This document shows, piece by piece, positions 25,954 through 34,655 of a stretch of DNA of 38,895 nucleotides. Source of the stretch: Acidobacteriaceae bacterium. Lineage in GTDB: Bacteria; Acidobacteriota; Terriglobia; Terriglobales; Acidobacteriaceae. The stretch's first letter is position 1, and each line of letters starts with the position of its first letter. A program made the translations under genes and the position numbers. The notes below the pieces were generated by a model. The model was not told where the DNA came from. It was given only the letters and a program-made list of their open reading frames with translations, and searched no databases. The stretch lies in assembly GCA_025361625.1 (NCBI GenBank), contig JANYKL010000108.1:1-38895 (forward strand). Direction: 5' to 3'.

Positions 25954-26403
25954 CTATCGATTCGACACACTTGTTTGCTGCAAAGCCACTGCTTGCCAAT
26001 GGTTTCCTTTTTTCACGTACACGCGCGTAAACATTGCTTGCCCGGTCACATCCTTCCCACCTAAGGTGCCCTTGACGTCCGCCTTGCCCGTCACCACCGC
26101 GACGTCGCCAAAAACCCGCACGTTCATTTCCGAAATGTCGTTAGCGGTCAGCTTATTTTGGCCAGACTTGAATCCCTCGATCATTTGAGACTTAGTCGAC
26201 ATCTGACCGTTCATGGTAATGAAGGTGTAATCGTCCGAGGTTTCTTTTTCGAGCTTAGCCCAGTCCCCTTTTACCACTGCAGCCGCCCGATCCATTTCCA
26301 TTTTCTTGATTTGATCGGCGACCCCTTGCGCAACTGCAGAGCTGCAGAACGCGCCAAGTACAAATAGCCATGAAATTGCGATTACAGCCAAGCGTTGCTT
26401 CAT
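25954..26403 (-). CDS. Secreted DUF4440/SnoaL-like (NTF2 fold) protein
   Basis: 149 residues. Signal peptide (VIAISWLFVLGAFCSSAVAQ). The mature part has the DUF4440 pattern: helix IKKMEMDRAAAVVKGDWAKLEKE, strand DDYTFITMNGQM, helix SKSQMIEGFKSG, then NVRVFGDVAVVTGKADVKG and FTRVYVKKGNHWQAVALQQ. NTF2-fold proteins of this group are usually small exported ligand-binding or accessory proteins of unknown substrate. It converges on the TPR gene, 59 bp apart. Confidence 0.88.
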   Translation of the reverse strand: MKQRLAVIAISWLFVLGAFCSSAVAQGVADQIKKMEMDRAAAVVKGDWAKLEKETSDDYTFITMNGQMSTKSQMIEGFKSGQNKLTANDISEMNVRVFGDVAVVTGKADVKGTLGGKDVTGQAMFTRVYVKKGNHWQAVALQQTSVSNR

Positions 26404-26568
26404 AGAAACAGCTCCTCTTGTTGGGCGGATTGAACGCCAACACTTCCTATCCCGTTTATCGGGCGGCCCAGCTTAGGTCCCGCCCGGCTCCCTGTCAAGC
26501 ACCGTGCCGCTACGGGTCCAACCCATCGCGAGGGCGTGTCGAAAAAACCATAGTTAGGGAGCTCCGAA

Positions 26569-26797
26569 ATGAAAACAATGGCTGCAGGTTCTTTCAAGGT
26601 CCTCTTGCGGTCATGGACCAGTTCAGGCCAAACGCGAGACCGTCGTGATCACAAAACACGGCAAACCGGTAGCGAAGCTTGTCCTTGTCGAGAAAGGAAC
26701 AGACGAAATCTACAATTTTTCTCGCCGGCAAAGGTGTTATCACCGGCGAATCGTTTCACCTGCCATATCACGTGAAGAGTGGGGTGAACTCAGCTGA
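26569..26797 (+). pseudogene. Degenerate second copy of the Phd/YefM antitoxin gene
   Basis: Nearly the same DNA as 17852-18085, from MKTMAAGSFKV through VVITKHGKPVAKLV to the CTGA overlap. It has a 4-base loss after AAGGTC, a 1-base loss at GACCAGTTC, an extra T in the AATTTTT run and a 1-base loss before ATCGTTTC. The operator region has decayed too: only ACCATAGTTAG remains, without a -10 box. It cannot make the antitoxin. Confidence 0.9.
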
Positions 26798-27148
26798 TTC
26801 TTGTCGATACTCTGTTGTCGTTTGGCTGGCGCTCGACCAAGCTCAGCTCTCCAAAAATGCAAAAGCGGCCATCGCACAATGCACGTCAAAACGAGGACGG
26901 TTTAGCCATCTCCGACATTACTCTCCTGGAGTTGGTCACGCTCTCGAGCAAAGGACGCATCCGTCTCGACATCAGCCTCGAATCTTCCTGCGTGAGGTCG
27001 AGATGCGCTTCATCATCCTACCGATAAGCGGCCGCGCCTGCGTGCGCGCCCTCGGTCTTCCAGCAACTTATCCGAAGGATCCCGCGGATCGCATCATAGG
27101 TGCGACCGTGCTGGTCGAGGGAGTACCTCTGCTTACTGCGGACGATGC
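26794..27148 (+). pseudogene. Degenerate second copy of the VapC toxin gene
   Basis: Follows the dead antitoxin with the same CTGA overlap and matches 18082-18435. A base is lost in GATACTC(A)TGTTG, removing frame right after the first catalytic Asp, one is gained near GCACAATGC and one lost in GAATC(T)TTCC. The 3' end diverges after CTTACTGCGGAC. Because the shifts offset each other, an artificial 203-codon frame (26679-27290) runs through both dead genes; it is not a real protein. The part VEMRFIILPISGRACVRAL ... KDPADRIIGAT is still readable. Confidence 0.9.
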
Positions 27149-27179
27149 TCTCACTTCTTGCGCCCGAACTGAAAGACAA

Positions 27180-27700
27180 ATGCAAGAGGCGCTCGTTTGC
27201 GGGCGATGCACATTCAAGATCGGGGGACACACCTCTGCATTAATCCCATGCCGGCCGATGAACAAAATCTTGCAATCCAGCGCACCTTAAAATTTAGATA
27301 CAGTTCAACCTTGGGCGTCATTGGGACTGAGATTGGCCCACTGCGGACGAGGCGAAGTCACATGTCGAAGGTGGCCTAATGTAAGCAACGAAATTCCACA
27401 AAATGCTCCTTTATGTAACTCGCATACCTTCCTCCCGTAGCGTCAGAATGACATTGGAGTGTACCCGTGAACGCAAACTTTCGCTCTTGACCGCCCGTAA
27501 GCTGTGCGTACGCTTCCCCTCCCTATATAACTTTTCAAGGACATCGCCGACGCGGACTACCCTTTGTCTTCAACAGTTGGTATCGGGCAGTCGCAGCAGT
27601 TGAAGCACGCCGCTTCTTCTAAGCTCTTCGACGCGTCAAGCCACGACGCTTAGAGAGAGTTAATCCGGACTGCGGGTCGAACGCTAAGACTAATTGGAGA
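27180..27700. other. Intergenic region, nothing recognised
   Basis: Lies between the dead toxin copy and the next gene. No coding frame, remnant or terminator could be supported. GGAGAA just before 27707 is the ribosome binding site of the next gene. Confidence 0.45.
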
Positions 27701-27706
27701 ATTTGT

Positions 27707-28738
27707 ATGCATAAGCCTTTATTGTTGTCTTTGTTTTTGACTTTTTTGTGCGCCAGTTCTTTCGGGGGAGTCTGGATTACTTCGCCGGCGAACGGAGCTA
27801 CGGTTAACGGGCCGGTCAACTTTATCGCGAATTCCAACACTTCGTGCGCTGGCGGCATGGCCACCATGGGAATATATCCGGCGCCTTATCAGCTAAGCTT
27901 TGTTGGCAAAGGTTCGAACCTCAACCACTCTCTTCAGCTGAATAACGGAAAATACGACGTAGTGATCGTGGCTTGGGATTATTGCGGTGGCGCTTCGACC
28001 GCTGCGGTGAGCATTAATGTCACCAACAATGGCGGCGGCGGTGGCAACTCGTTTACCGATCTGCAGAATAGCGGCGGATGGGCGGGTGCAGGGCAGGGCG
28101 CGCCGGACTTCATCGACTGCTCTTCGTGCTCGAAGGTTGCGTGGTCATGGGAGGAAGGCGTCAATTCGCCATCGCTTTCAGGCCGTGCCGCGAAATACAA
28201 CATGTGGGGCAGCGGACCTTACTGGGACGTGCTGTTTAATAACCATCTAATCGGCGACGGATCATCGCAAGGCATGCTGGATCACAATCACACGATTGTT
28301 CCCACCCTTCATGATTTCACCTATGACGTTTACTTTTTCGGAAGCAACCTGGGTGCGTCGCAGGCTCTTGAGTTCGATCTCAACCAGTTCTTCGACGGCA
28401 TGGGCTTCATCTGGGGCCATGAGTGCAGAATCGCGGGCGGCCACGAGTGGGATATCTGGGACAACATCAATCAGCATTGGGTTCCGACCGGAGTCAAATG
28501 CTATCCCAACAACAACGCTTGGAATCACCTGACCATCCATGTGCAGCGTACTTCGGATAATCACCTGCTCTACCAGACCATTACCTTCAACGGACAAACC
28601 ACAAACCTGAATCGCTATTACAGCCCTAAACCAACTCCGGGATGGTACGGCGTGACGGTTAACTACCAGATGGATGGCGACAGCAGGCAGACACCTTACT
28701 CGATTTACCTCGATCAACTCACCTTTTCGTACCAATGA
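27707..28738 (+). CDS. Secreted Ig-like plus lectin-like (concanavalin-type) protein
   Basis: 343 residues with a good ribosome binding site (GGAGAA, 6 bases before the ATG). Signal peptide ~1-21 (LLLSLFLTFLCASSFG). Residues ~22-105 form an Ig-like domain (VWITSPANGATVNGPVNFIANS ... VVIVAWDYCGG). After a Gly-rich linker (GGGGG, ~108-112), residues ~115-343 form a beta-jelly-roll that is paralogous to the protein at 32520-33278 (shared pattern VNSPSLSG, ALEFDLNQF, NHWVPTGVKCYPNNNAWNHL, SIYLDQLTFSY). Related acidobacterial proteins are of unknown function; a glycan-binding or surface role is inferred from the fold. Two terminators follow directly. Confidence 0.85.
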   Translation: MHKPLLLSLFLTFLCASSFGGVWITSPANGATVNGPVNFIANSNTSCAGGMATMGIYPAPYQLSFVGKGSNLNHSLQLNNGKYDVVIVAWDYCGGASTAAVSINVTNNGGGGGNSFTDLQNSGGWAGAGQGAPDFIDCSSCSKVAWSWEEGVNSPSLSGRAAKYNMWGSGPYWDVLFNNHLIGDGSSQGMLDHNHTIVPTLHDFTYDVYFFGSNLGASQALEFDLNQFFDGMGFIWGHECRIAGGHEWDIWDNINQHWVPTGVKCYPNNNAWNHLTIHVQRTSDNHLLYQTITFNGQTTNLNRYYSPKPTPGWYGVTVNYQMDGDSRQTPYSIYLDQLTFSYQ

Positions 28739-28750
28739 TTCACTAACCGA

Positions 28751-28779
28751 AAAAAGACCCGAGGTATTCGGGTCTTTTT
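28751..28779 (+). terminator. Strong intrinsic terminator, 12-bp stem
   Basis: AAAAAGACCCGA (28751-28762), loop GGTAT, TCGGGTCTTTTT (28768-28779): a perfect stem with flanking A- and T-runs, so it could work in both directions. It lies 12 bp after the lectin-like gene. Confidence 0.93.
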
Positions 28780-28782
28780 AGA

Positions 28783-28811
28783 GGGGCGGAGCGACTGCTC
28801 CCCCTTTTTTT
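28783..28811 (+). terminator. Second tandem terminator
   Basis: GGGG, a bulged C, GGAGC, loop GACT, GCTCC, CCC, then seven T residues (28805-28811). It lies directly behind the first terminator. Confidence 0.7.
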
Positions 28812-29091
28812 GTCTCTATCGGTCGTCACCGAAACTTATCTAGATGGGGCGTCGTACCGGCGAAACATGCTGCGACGTGCCAGCCGAAGCCAATGTTACT
28901 GCGGTTTCTGAAGGGGCGCCTTAAGAGGGTCCGGACGTTGCTCCGGTCCGGTAGAAGGCAACGGAACTTTCGGGCTGGTCTAGGAGATGCTGTTGCTTGC
29001 TGATAAATAGGAATAAGATGCCCGATTCTGTTTTCGCCGCGGTCTTAAGATTCACGCTGGGCTAATGCAAAAACGCCCACGCTGACCCACC

Positions 29092-31914
29092 CTAAATCGG
29101 CCCAAACACCACCAACTGCGTAGCCGTCCCGACATATACCTTGCTGTTCACCACCGTCGGAACGGCCCACTTCGTTCCCGCCCCGAGCCCAGGGCTCCGA
29201 TACAGTTCGGTGGCAACGTTCGTCGCGTCGAAGGCGTGAAGGGCCGCTGCTGTCGAGTGATCGACTACCCAGACGATGCCGTTCGTCGAGCCGCTGGACG
29301 ACACGACCGGTTGCCCGCCGGGGAAGAGGAATGAGAACATGCCTTGCGAGGTTGGCGTCGCTGAAAGTTTTCCGGTGGAAGGTTCAAGGTCGAAGGCCCT
29401 GATCACATCATTATTTCCGACGAAGTAGACGTTCTGCTCCCAGAATGCAGGCGCGAGGAAGCAATGATCGTCGGCTTGTCGCCCGCTTGAACCGCCGACC
29501 TGATTATCGAGTTCCTGAATAACCTGGCTGTTCGAAACCGACCCATATTTGCCCATATTGTCGCGATTGATGACAAAGACCGACGGGTATTTTCCGCAAC
29601 CAATCAGCTCGTGTGGAAACGCGCCAGCCTGATCGGGAACGAGGAAGACCCCTCCCGATCCTAAGTCCCAGTCGGCAAGCGAAAGCTGATTCTGGTTGTC
29701 GGGCGTGAAGTAATCGAGCACGGACAGACTTGGGCTTAACTTGACGATGCTATCGGAGAAATTGGAAGTTCCGTCCCAATCTCCGTTCCCGGTCATGAAG
29801 AAGATGTTGCCATCGGCGTCTGCGGCGAGGCCGGAGCCACCCATCCAGAGCCCTCCTCCGACTCCGGTGGGAGTGGAATTCCAGAATGCGACTTGCGCCA
29901 GCGAAGATGCGTTGTAAGCGAACACCCAGCCGTGATAAGGCTGGTGGTCTCCCTGCGAGCCGATGCCGAAGTAGACGTTGCCGCTAGCGAGCAGCAACCC
30001 CGGCCGCTGTAAGTGCTCTTTTGGCTGCCATCCGGTTGCGTTTATCAGCACGGGACTGCCGCTCTGCTCGTGTCCAGTATTAATGTTCAGGGCATGCAGA
30101 CGGAATACGACGAGGTTATTTTCGAGCGTCTCGCTGACTAGATACATTGTTCCAGCCACTGGATCAATCACCGGCGTACCCGTGATTCCGATCTCGGGGT
30201 TGATGGTGCTTCCAACCATCGACTGCTGCACCGTGGTTGCACCCGGCGGCAGCATGCTCACTTGCCAGAGCGGCGCCCCGGCGGCGTCGGCGTCAAACGC
30301 GTAAACAGAGTCGTGCTCCGTTTCTATAAACACGACATTGTGCATCCGGCCAGCGATCGAGAGATTCGATACGTATAGAGGCTGCGCATATACCTGCCCA
30401 TCTACGTTGTCCGCGAACAACTGCCCAAAGTGCGTTGCGTTTACGTTGGCGGGGCTTAACATATTCTCGTTCCGCTGCTGCCCGGTGCGGAGCAAATCAT
30501 TCTTCCATGTCGTGTATGAAGTGACTGCGGAGATCGTCACTGTGATGTTTTGCTGTGTCGTATAGACGAGGCCGGTCGAAGGATCGGAAGCTTGCAATTC
30601 GAGCAGGTGCGGGCCGTTGGCAAGGGTGATGGTTGTGCCGAAAGTATTGGTGTTCGCTTGAAGCGTACTGGCTACGTGGTCGATCCACAACTTCATGTAA
30701 GCTGCGGTCACCGAGCCGTTGTACCTGCCCAGCACCTGAATTGGCGAGCCGACAGCCGCTCCCGCGCCCGGACTTTGAATCGTAACCGTATGCGCCATTG
30801 AGCTTTGAACCGTCACTGCCGCGCTACCCGAATTGTTATTCGAATCTTTAGCGGTCACTGCAAAGGTTCCCGCCGTTGACCCAGCCGTATACAAGCCACT
30901 CGTGCTGATTGTTCCACCCGCGGCAGACCACGTTACTGGAAGACCCGCGCTGTCAGTCGCGCTGAATTGTTGCGTCGCTCCCGCTTGCAAGGTCGCGGAG
31001 GATGGCGTTACCGTTACGCTTCCACCCGAGGAGGAGCCTACCGTCACGCTAGTCGAAGCCGAATACTTCAACCCAGTGGAAGGGTCCGAGGCTTGAATGA
31101 GAATTGTGTGAGAGCCCGCGCTCAGATAGAGACAGATGTTGTAATTATTCGTCTTACTCAGAGCTGTTCCACCGACGCCGTCCACCCAAACTTTCATATA
31201 GGTCGCGACCACCGTTCCCGCGTAAGTCGCATGGACTAAAACCGGCGAGTTCCCCGTCGAACCACTCTGGGGACTCTCAATCGTCACGGTGTGTACGGGA
31301 GCGATAACGACCGACGCAGTCGTCTGGTTTCCGCTGGAGTCGGACGCAGTCACTGCGAACGTACCTGGGGTCGTCCTCGCCGTGTAGAGGCCGCCGCTGC
31401 TCATGATCCCGCCGGTTGCCGACCACGCGATCGACGCGCTGGCGCTGTCAGCAGCAGAAAATTGCTGCGTGCCACCTGACGCAATGCTTATGGAAGGAGG
31501 ATTCACTGCTACCGTTGCAACTGTTACCCGCACCGCTGAAGTATGAACGGCGTTCGACGTATCAATCGCCTTCACCTCAAGCAGGTGCGCCCCGTTGGCT
31601 AGCGTGATGGTCGTATCGAAGACATTTGTACTCTGCTTCACAATTCCGGCGACCTGATCCACGAATAGCTGCATGAAAGTCGCAGTTACGGTGGTGGGAA
31701 GAGCGGCGTGTACCCGGACGGAAGAGTTAGTCATCGCTCCGTTGCGGGGGCTGGTGATATTTACAGTCTGCCCAAACGTTGACGCTGCTAGCGTTAACAG
31801 GGAAAGTAACGTCGCGATGTATCGTATCGAACCTTGTTTGCTTTCGCAGGCTGTCTTAGAAAGGTTGTTTCTTCGGGAGATTGAACTGGCGCGGTTTCTC
31901 ATACGGATTCGCAT
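29092..31914 (-). CDS. Large secreted protein: Ig-like repeats plus PQQ-type beta-propeller
   Basis: 940 residues. A signal peptide lies at ~31-48 after a basic leader (IATLLSLLTLAASTFGQ). Residues ~49-465 hold alternating Ig-like units: three of the type VNITSPRNGAMTNSSVRVHA with a MKLWVDxVxxTxLxxxTN strand, and Big_2-like units with GGTQQFSAADS and WSATGGIMSSGGLYTA. Residues ~466-940 form a propeller starting SYTTWKNDLLRTGQQRNENM and ending VYVGTATQLVVFGPI, similar to PQQ-like quinoprotein propellers (for example VVFIETEHDSVYAFDADA). No quinone-site motif could be verified. It is probably a surface or extracellular protein. A fragment of a related gene (signal peptide plus first Ig strand) is found at 35968-36065. 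Confidence 0.88.
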   Translation of the reverse strand: MRIRMRNRASSISRRNNLSKTACESKQGSIRYIATLLSLLTLAASTFGQTVNITSPRNGAMTNSSVRVHAALPTTVTATFMQLFVDQVAGIVKQSTNVFDTTITLANGAHLLEVKAIDTSNAVHTSAVRVTVATVAVNPPSISIASGGTQQFSAADSASASIAWSATGGIMSSGGLYTARTTPGTFAVTASDSSGNQTTASVVIAPVHTVTIESPQSGSTGNSPVLVHATYAGTVVATYMKVWVDGVGGTALSKTNNYNICLYLSAGSHTILIQASDPSTGLKYSASTSVTVGSSSGGSVTVTPSSATLQAGATQQFSATDSAGLPVTWSAAGGTISTSGLYTAGSTAGTFAVTAKDSNNNSGSAAVTVQSSMAHTVTIQSPGAGAAVGSPIQVLGRYNGSVTAAYMKLWIDHVASTLQANTNTFGTTITLANGPHLLELQASDPSTGLVYTTQQNITVTISAVTSYTTWKNDLLRTGQQRNENMLSPANVNATHFGQLFADNVDGQVYAQPLYVSNLSIAGRMHNVVFIETEHDSVYAFDADAAGAPLWQVSMLPPGATTVQQSMVGSTINPEIGITGTPVIDPVAGTMYLVSETLENNLVVFRLHALNINTGHEQSGSPVLINATGWQPKEHLQRPGLLLASGNVYFGIGSQGDHQPYHGWVFAYNASSLAQVAFWNSTPTGVGGGLWMGGSGLAADADGNIFFMTGNGDWDGTSNFSDSIVKLSPSLSVLDYFTPDNQNQLSLADWDLGSGGVFLVPDQAGAFPHELIGCGKYPSVFVINRDNMGKYGSVSNSQVIQELDNQVGGSSGRQADDHCFLAPAFWEQNVYFVGNNDVIRAFDLEPSTGKLSATPTSQGMFSFLFPGGQPVVSSSGSTNGIVWVVDHSTAAALHAFDATNVATELYRSPGLGAGTKWAVPTVVNSKVYVGTATQLVVFGPI

Positions 31915-32519
31915 CCTTCACTCGCGGTGCAATAAACGCACCACGGTGTGGTATTTCAAAGCCAAAATGGGAGTGAGTTAGAGTCTGGTCGGTTCGGGCT
32001 GTGAGAGGGGCTTAGGGGAGGCGGGGGCTACCTGCGCTGATCGCACACTTCACCTGAACTTCTTTATCTAGCTCCTGGTGCAGTAATCGCAGGGAGGAGA
32101 AAAGCTGCTTACCGCGAAAGTAGCATTTTCACAGTAGGAAACCAGAGCACAAAACGGGAATGCGTTGGCACGAAAGTGGCATTGCAAATCAGCCGCAGGT
32201 TCGACGAACTTGGGCATATTTACGACCCTCAAGTCCGGCTCGACGATTGGGGAACTGCGGGGGACACGCCTCGTACGCGCGTTTGCAGAGAAGCTGGCGG
32301 CGCGCAAATGAAGGGCTATTGCCTGCTCGCCGACCTTTCCACCCACGGCAAGCAGGTCTTGTCTGAATGTATCGCCGACCGGCCGGGGATTGCTGGTGGC
32401 GCATGGCGCCTACGTCTTAATGCGTGCATTGCCACGAGCTTAAGACAACTTATTAAAATTGTTTCGGTTTGTTGGAAGAGCCCTGACGAGTGATTTGTAG
32501 AAGGCGCAGGCGCTTATAC
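31915..32519. other. Intergenic region with two short GAAAGT-GCATT repeats
   Basis: No coding frame is convincing. CGAAAGTRGCATT occurs at 32115-32127 and 32171-32183, which might be the remains of a mobile-element end, but there is no other support. Short opposing frames at 32068-32493 are not like any family I know. Confidence 0.4.
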
Positions 32520-33278
32520 CTAAAACACGGTTGTGACCGTGACATTGTCCAGCCAAGCTGACCAGGGATCCTGGTATCTATTGCCACCCATCTGAAAATG
32601 GACCGTCTCTATCTCGCTCACATCGGATTTTGCTTCGGGAACTCCGTATGTGTTTAGATAATGTTTTATGCTGCCGACCGTGACAGCAATAAAGTGCGTT
32701 TGACCTGCAACGATTTCATACTCGAACCTAAGATGGGTCCATGTATTCGCAGCAAACCTCTTACAGGGCACTCCAGTCGAATTCCAGTGTCCCTGCTGAC
32801 CTCCAGCCCAAGTTCTCCACCCGTTAGCGTAAGAACATTGGGTGCTGAACTTATACCAATTGTGTCCGTGGCGTTGCAGCACTGCGAATTCAACCGTTTG
32901 GCTCGCCATTGGGTTGTCGATGTAAATGTCTGTATCGAGCTGGAATTTGCTAGCAGTAGGAAATCCGTTCCAGCTGTAATGAAAGAGAGCATTCGAATAG
33001 CTACATCCACTAGGTCCACTCAACGTGAAATCAGTGCTGGAACCGCTTAGACTCGGGCTCGTCACCCCTTGGTCAAAACTAAAGGTTGCGCAATGGGGTC
33101 CGTTTGCCCAGATATCTTGTTCTGAGAACCAAGGTTGCGCATTCTGTAAGCTTGATTGGATATTAATTCTTTGGCTGAAAGCCATTGGCGACGCCAACAT
33201 GAGCAGCAGTGAAAGCCATGATTTTTTCATTGTGTCCCATCTGTTGCGAGCAGGGCCAGCTTCAACGCAACTCGGCAT
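32520..33278 (-). CDS. Secreted lectin-like (concanavalin-type) protein
   Basis: 252 residues. The first ~15 codons may be leader; the likelier start is the ATG of MKKSWLSLLLMLASPMAFSQ (33230), which gives a typical signal peptide. The mature domain is the single jelly-roll shared with the C-terminal part of the protein at 27707-28738: VTSPSLSG, FQLDTDIYIDNPMASQTVEFAVLQ, WNSTGVPCKRFAANTWTHLRFEYE, AWLDNVTVT. It lacks the Ig-like domain. Four Cys are present. The function is unknown; carbohydrate binding is an inference from the fold pattern. Confidence 0.85.
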   Translation of the reverse strand: MPSCVEAGPARNRWDTMKKSWLSLLLMLASPMAFSQRINIQSSLQNAQPWFSEQDIWANGPHCATFSFDQGVTSPSLSGSSTDFTLSGPSGCSYSNALFHYSWNGFPTASKFQLDTDIYIDNPMASQTVEFAVLQRHGHNWYKFSTQCSYANGWRTWAGGQQGHWNSTGVPCKRFAANTWTHLRFEYEIVAGQTHFIAVTVGSIKHYLNTYGVPEAKSDVSEIETVHFQMGGNRYQDPWSAWLDNVTVTTVF

Positions 33279-33722
33279 CTAATTTCAGAACAAAGCGAAG
33301 GGCTTAACGATTTCAGAAGGCCATTACTAACCCGCCGTCACGAATCGGCGGAGGCCCGAAAGAGTGAAGTAAAGAGTGGCCGCGCCGTCATCAACCGCGC
33401 TTAATTCCCGATGACTGAGAGGATTTTAGGTACAGTGTCGCCCCGCGGCAAACACGTTAGTTCATGCGCAATATATTCCTGTTGGATAGATCGAACCGAC
33501 CAGCCGTACTTGGCAATCGGCTAGCGTATTTCGCCGAATTTGCTCCTGTCATCGGAACTAACCGAGTACCATGAATTTCCAGGAACTGCGACGATTTACC
33601 GAAGAAATGCGGCGGCGCGGGTTGATTCTGCGGATAAAGAACTACATTGCTTCGATTGTGTTTTGCGATACCTATCTTCAGCTAGAATCAACTAAGATTA
33701 AGATTTACCCAAGGAGATGCAC
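33279..33722. other. Intergenic region upstream of the SWIB gene
   Basis: A short frame MNFQELRRFTEEMRRRG (33571-33753) has no ribosome binding site and overlaps the SWIB gene start; not called. No promoter with good boxes could be supported. Confidence 0.4.
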
Positions 33723-33992
33723 ATGGCAAAGCCAGCAGTTAAAGCCAAGATGAATAGCGCTTTCATGAAACCGATGCAGCCGTCGGAGCAGCTAGCCAAA
33801 ATCGTTGGCACAGAACCCCTTCCTCGCAGTGAGGTAACGAAAAAGGTTTGGGAGTACATCAAGAAGCACAACCTTCAAAATCCGCAGAATAAGCGCGAAA
33901 TCATCGCCGACGACAAATTGCAGCCTATTTTCGGTGGCGACAAGTTGGATATGTTTCAGATGACCAAAGCAGTCAACAAGCATCTGAAGTAG
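33723..33992 (+). CDS. SWIB/MDM2-domain protein
   Basis: 89 residues, starting at ATG 33723 because GGAG lies 6 bases before it (an in-frame ATG at 33717 touches the GGAG). A basic N-terminus (MAKPAVKAKMN) precedes a complete SWIB fold: FMKPMQPSEQLAKIVG, LPRSEVTKKVWEYIKKHNLQ, KREIIADDKLQPIFGGDKLDMFQMTKAVNKHLK. SWIB domains are best known from eukaryotic SWI/SNF complexes and MDM2. Free-standing copies occur in a few bacterial groups, including Chlamydiae (where one is fused to topoisomerase) and some soil bacteria. The likely role is nucleoid or DNA-topology related; this is inference. Confidence 0.92.
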   Translation: MAKPAVKAKMNSAFMKPMQPSEQLAKIVGTEPLPRSEVTKKVWEYIKKHNLQNPQNKREIIADDKLQPIFGGDKLDMFQMTKAVNKHLK

Positions 33993-34027
33993 TCCATCTC
34001 ATTCATCAGTAGTCCATCTCATTCATC
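33988..34027. repeat. Perfect 20-bp tandem duplication at the SWIB stop codon
   Basis: AGTAGTCCATCTCATTCATC at 33988-34007 is repeated exactly at 34008-34027. The first copy contains the TAG stop of the SWIB gene. No variation between copies, so it is a recent slippage-type duplication. Confidence 0.95.
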
Positions 34028-34140
34028 GTCCCAATACAGGCGTATAAGCCCGTGGTTTCAACTTTGGCAGCAATTCGGTTTGCTGCGGAATGCGACAGAA
34101 TATTAGGGACTGGGCTCTTTTCTGTCTTTCAAGAGAGGAA

Positions 34141-34479
34141 TCATTCTGGTTCTTCGTATTCGTCTGGCTTATGCGGAAATTGCTCACCCCAAACTTGCTT
34201 TCCTGACTCTAGACATTTGGCTCCCATATGCTTCTCCAACGATCCCTCACGAGCAGTGATCCAAGAGACTTGAAATAGCGCACGCTTCTTGCGGTATTGG
34301 ATCTCGATCTTATCTCCCACTCTCAAGTCAATTTGAAAACCTCCCAACCGGACGCCGTCGTTGGTGAGATCCATGGTATGAGCAAGGTGTCCCTCTGGGC
34401 TGCCTGCAATCCAAAATTGCACAGGGACGACAGCTTTCTTTCTCATCGATCGTCTTTTACCTATTCGGAATCTTGTCAT
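34141..34479 (-). CDS. PilZ-domain protein (candidate c-di-GMP receptor)
   Basis: 112 residues from the ATG at 34479 (MTRFRIGKRRSMRKK), preceded by AAGGGTAAGAAG; a start 9 codons earlier is possible. It is a single PilZ domain with an arginine motif R-R-S-M-R followed by KAVVPVQFW, then DLTNDGVRLGG, which fits (D/N)xSxxG except for Thr in place of Ser, then LRVGDKIEIQY and ALFQVSWI. PilZ proteins bind c-di-GMP and alter motility or exopolysaccharide. The GGDEF-EAL protein encoded at 12940 could supply the signal. No neighbour shows its target. Confidence 0.85.
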   Translation of the reverse strand: MTRFRIGKRRSMRKKAVVPVQFWIAGSPEGHLAHTMDLTNDGVRLGGFQIDLRVGDKIEIQYRKKRALFQVSWITAREGSLEKHMGAKCLESGKQVWGEQFPHKPDEYEEPE

Positions 34480-34655
34480 CTTCTTACCCTTTCCCGCGGT
34501 GACCACAATCGGACATCTCGTTTGCGAATTTTTACACCCATTTTGCGCCGAGTAAAGAAATATGACGCTCGATTGCTAAAACAAAATGGATGAAGTATTC
34601 GTAATGTACTTCAGCTACTTACTAAGTTGCCGAAGTCCTACGGGGGTCGGAGCAA

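Noticed and set aside
26679-27290. A 203-codon frame across the second toxin-antitoxin copy
   Set aside because: It switches between the antitoxin and toxin frames only because of indels; comparison with 17852-18474 shows two dead genes.
32115-32183. Insertion-sequence end suggested by two CGAAAGTRGCATT copies
   Set aside because: Only two short repeats 56 bp apart, with no terminal TG/CA border or transposase; noted in the gap entry only.
32068-32493. Opposed ~100-codon frames between the Ig-like and lectin-like genes
   Set aside because: Both strands are open by composition, and neither reads like a known protein.
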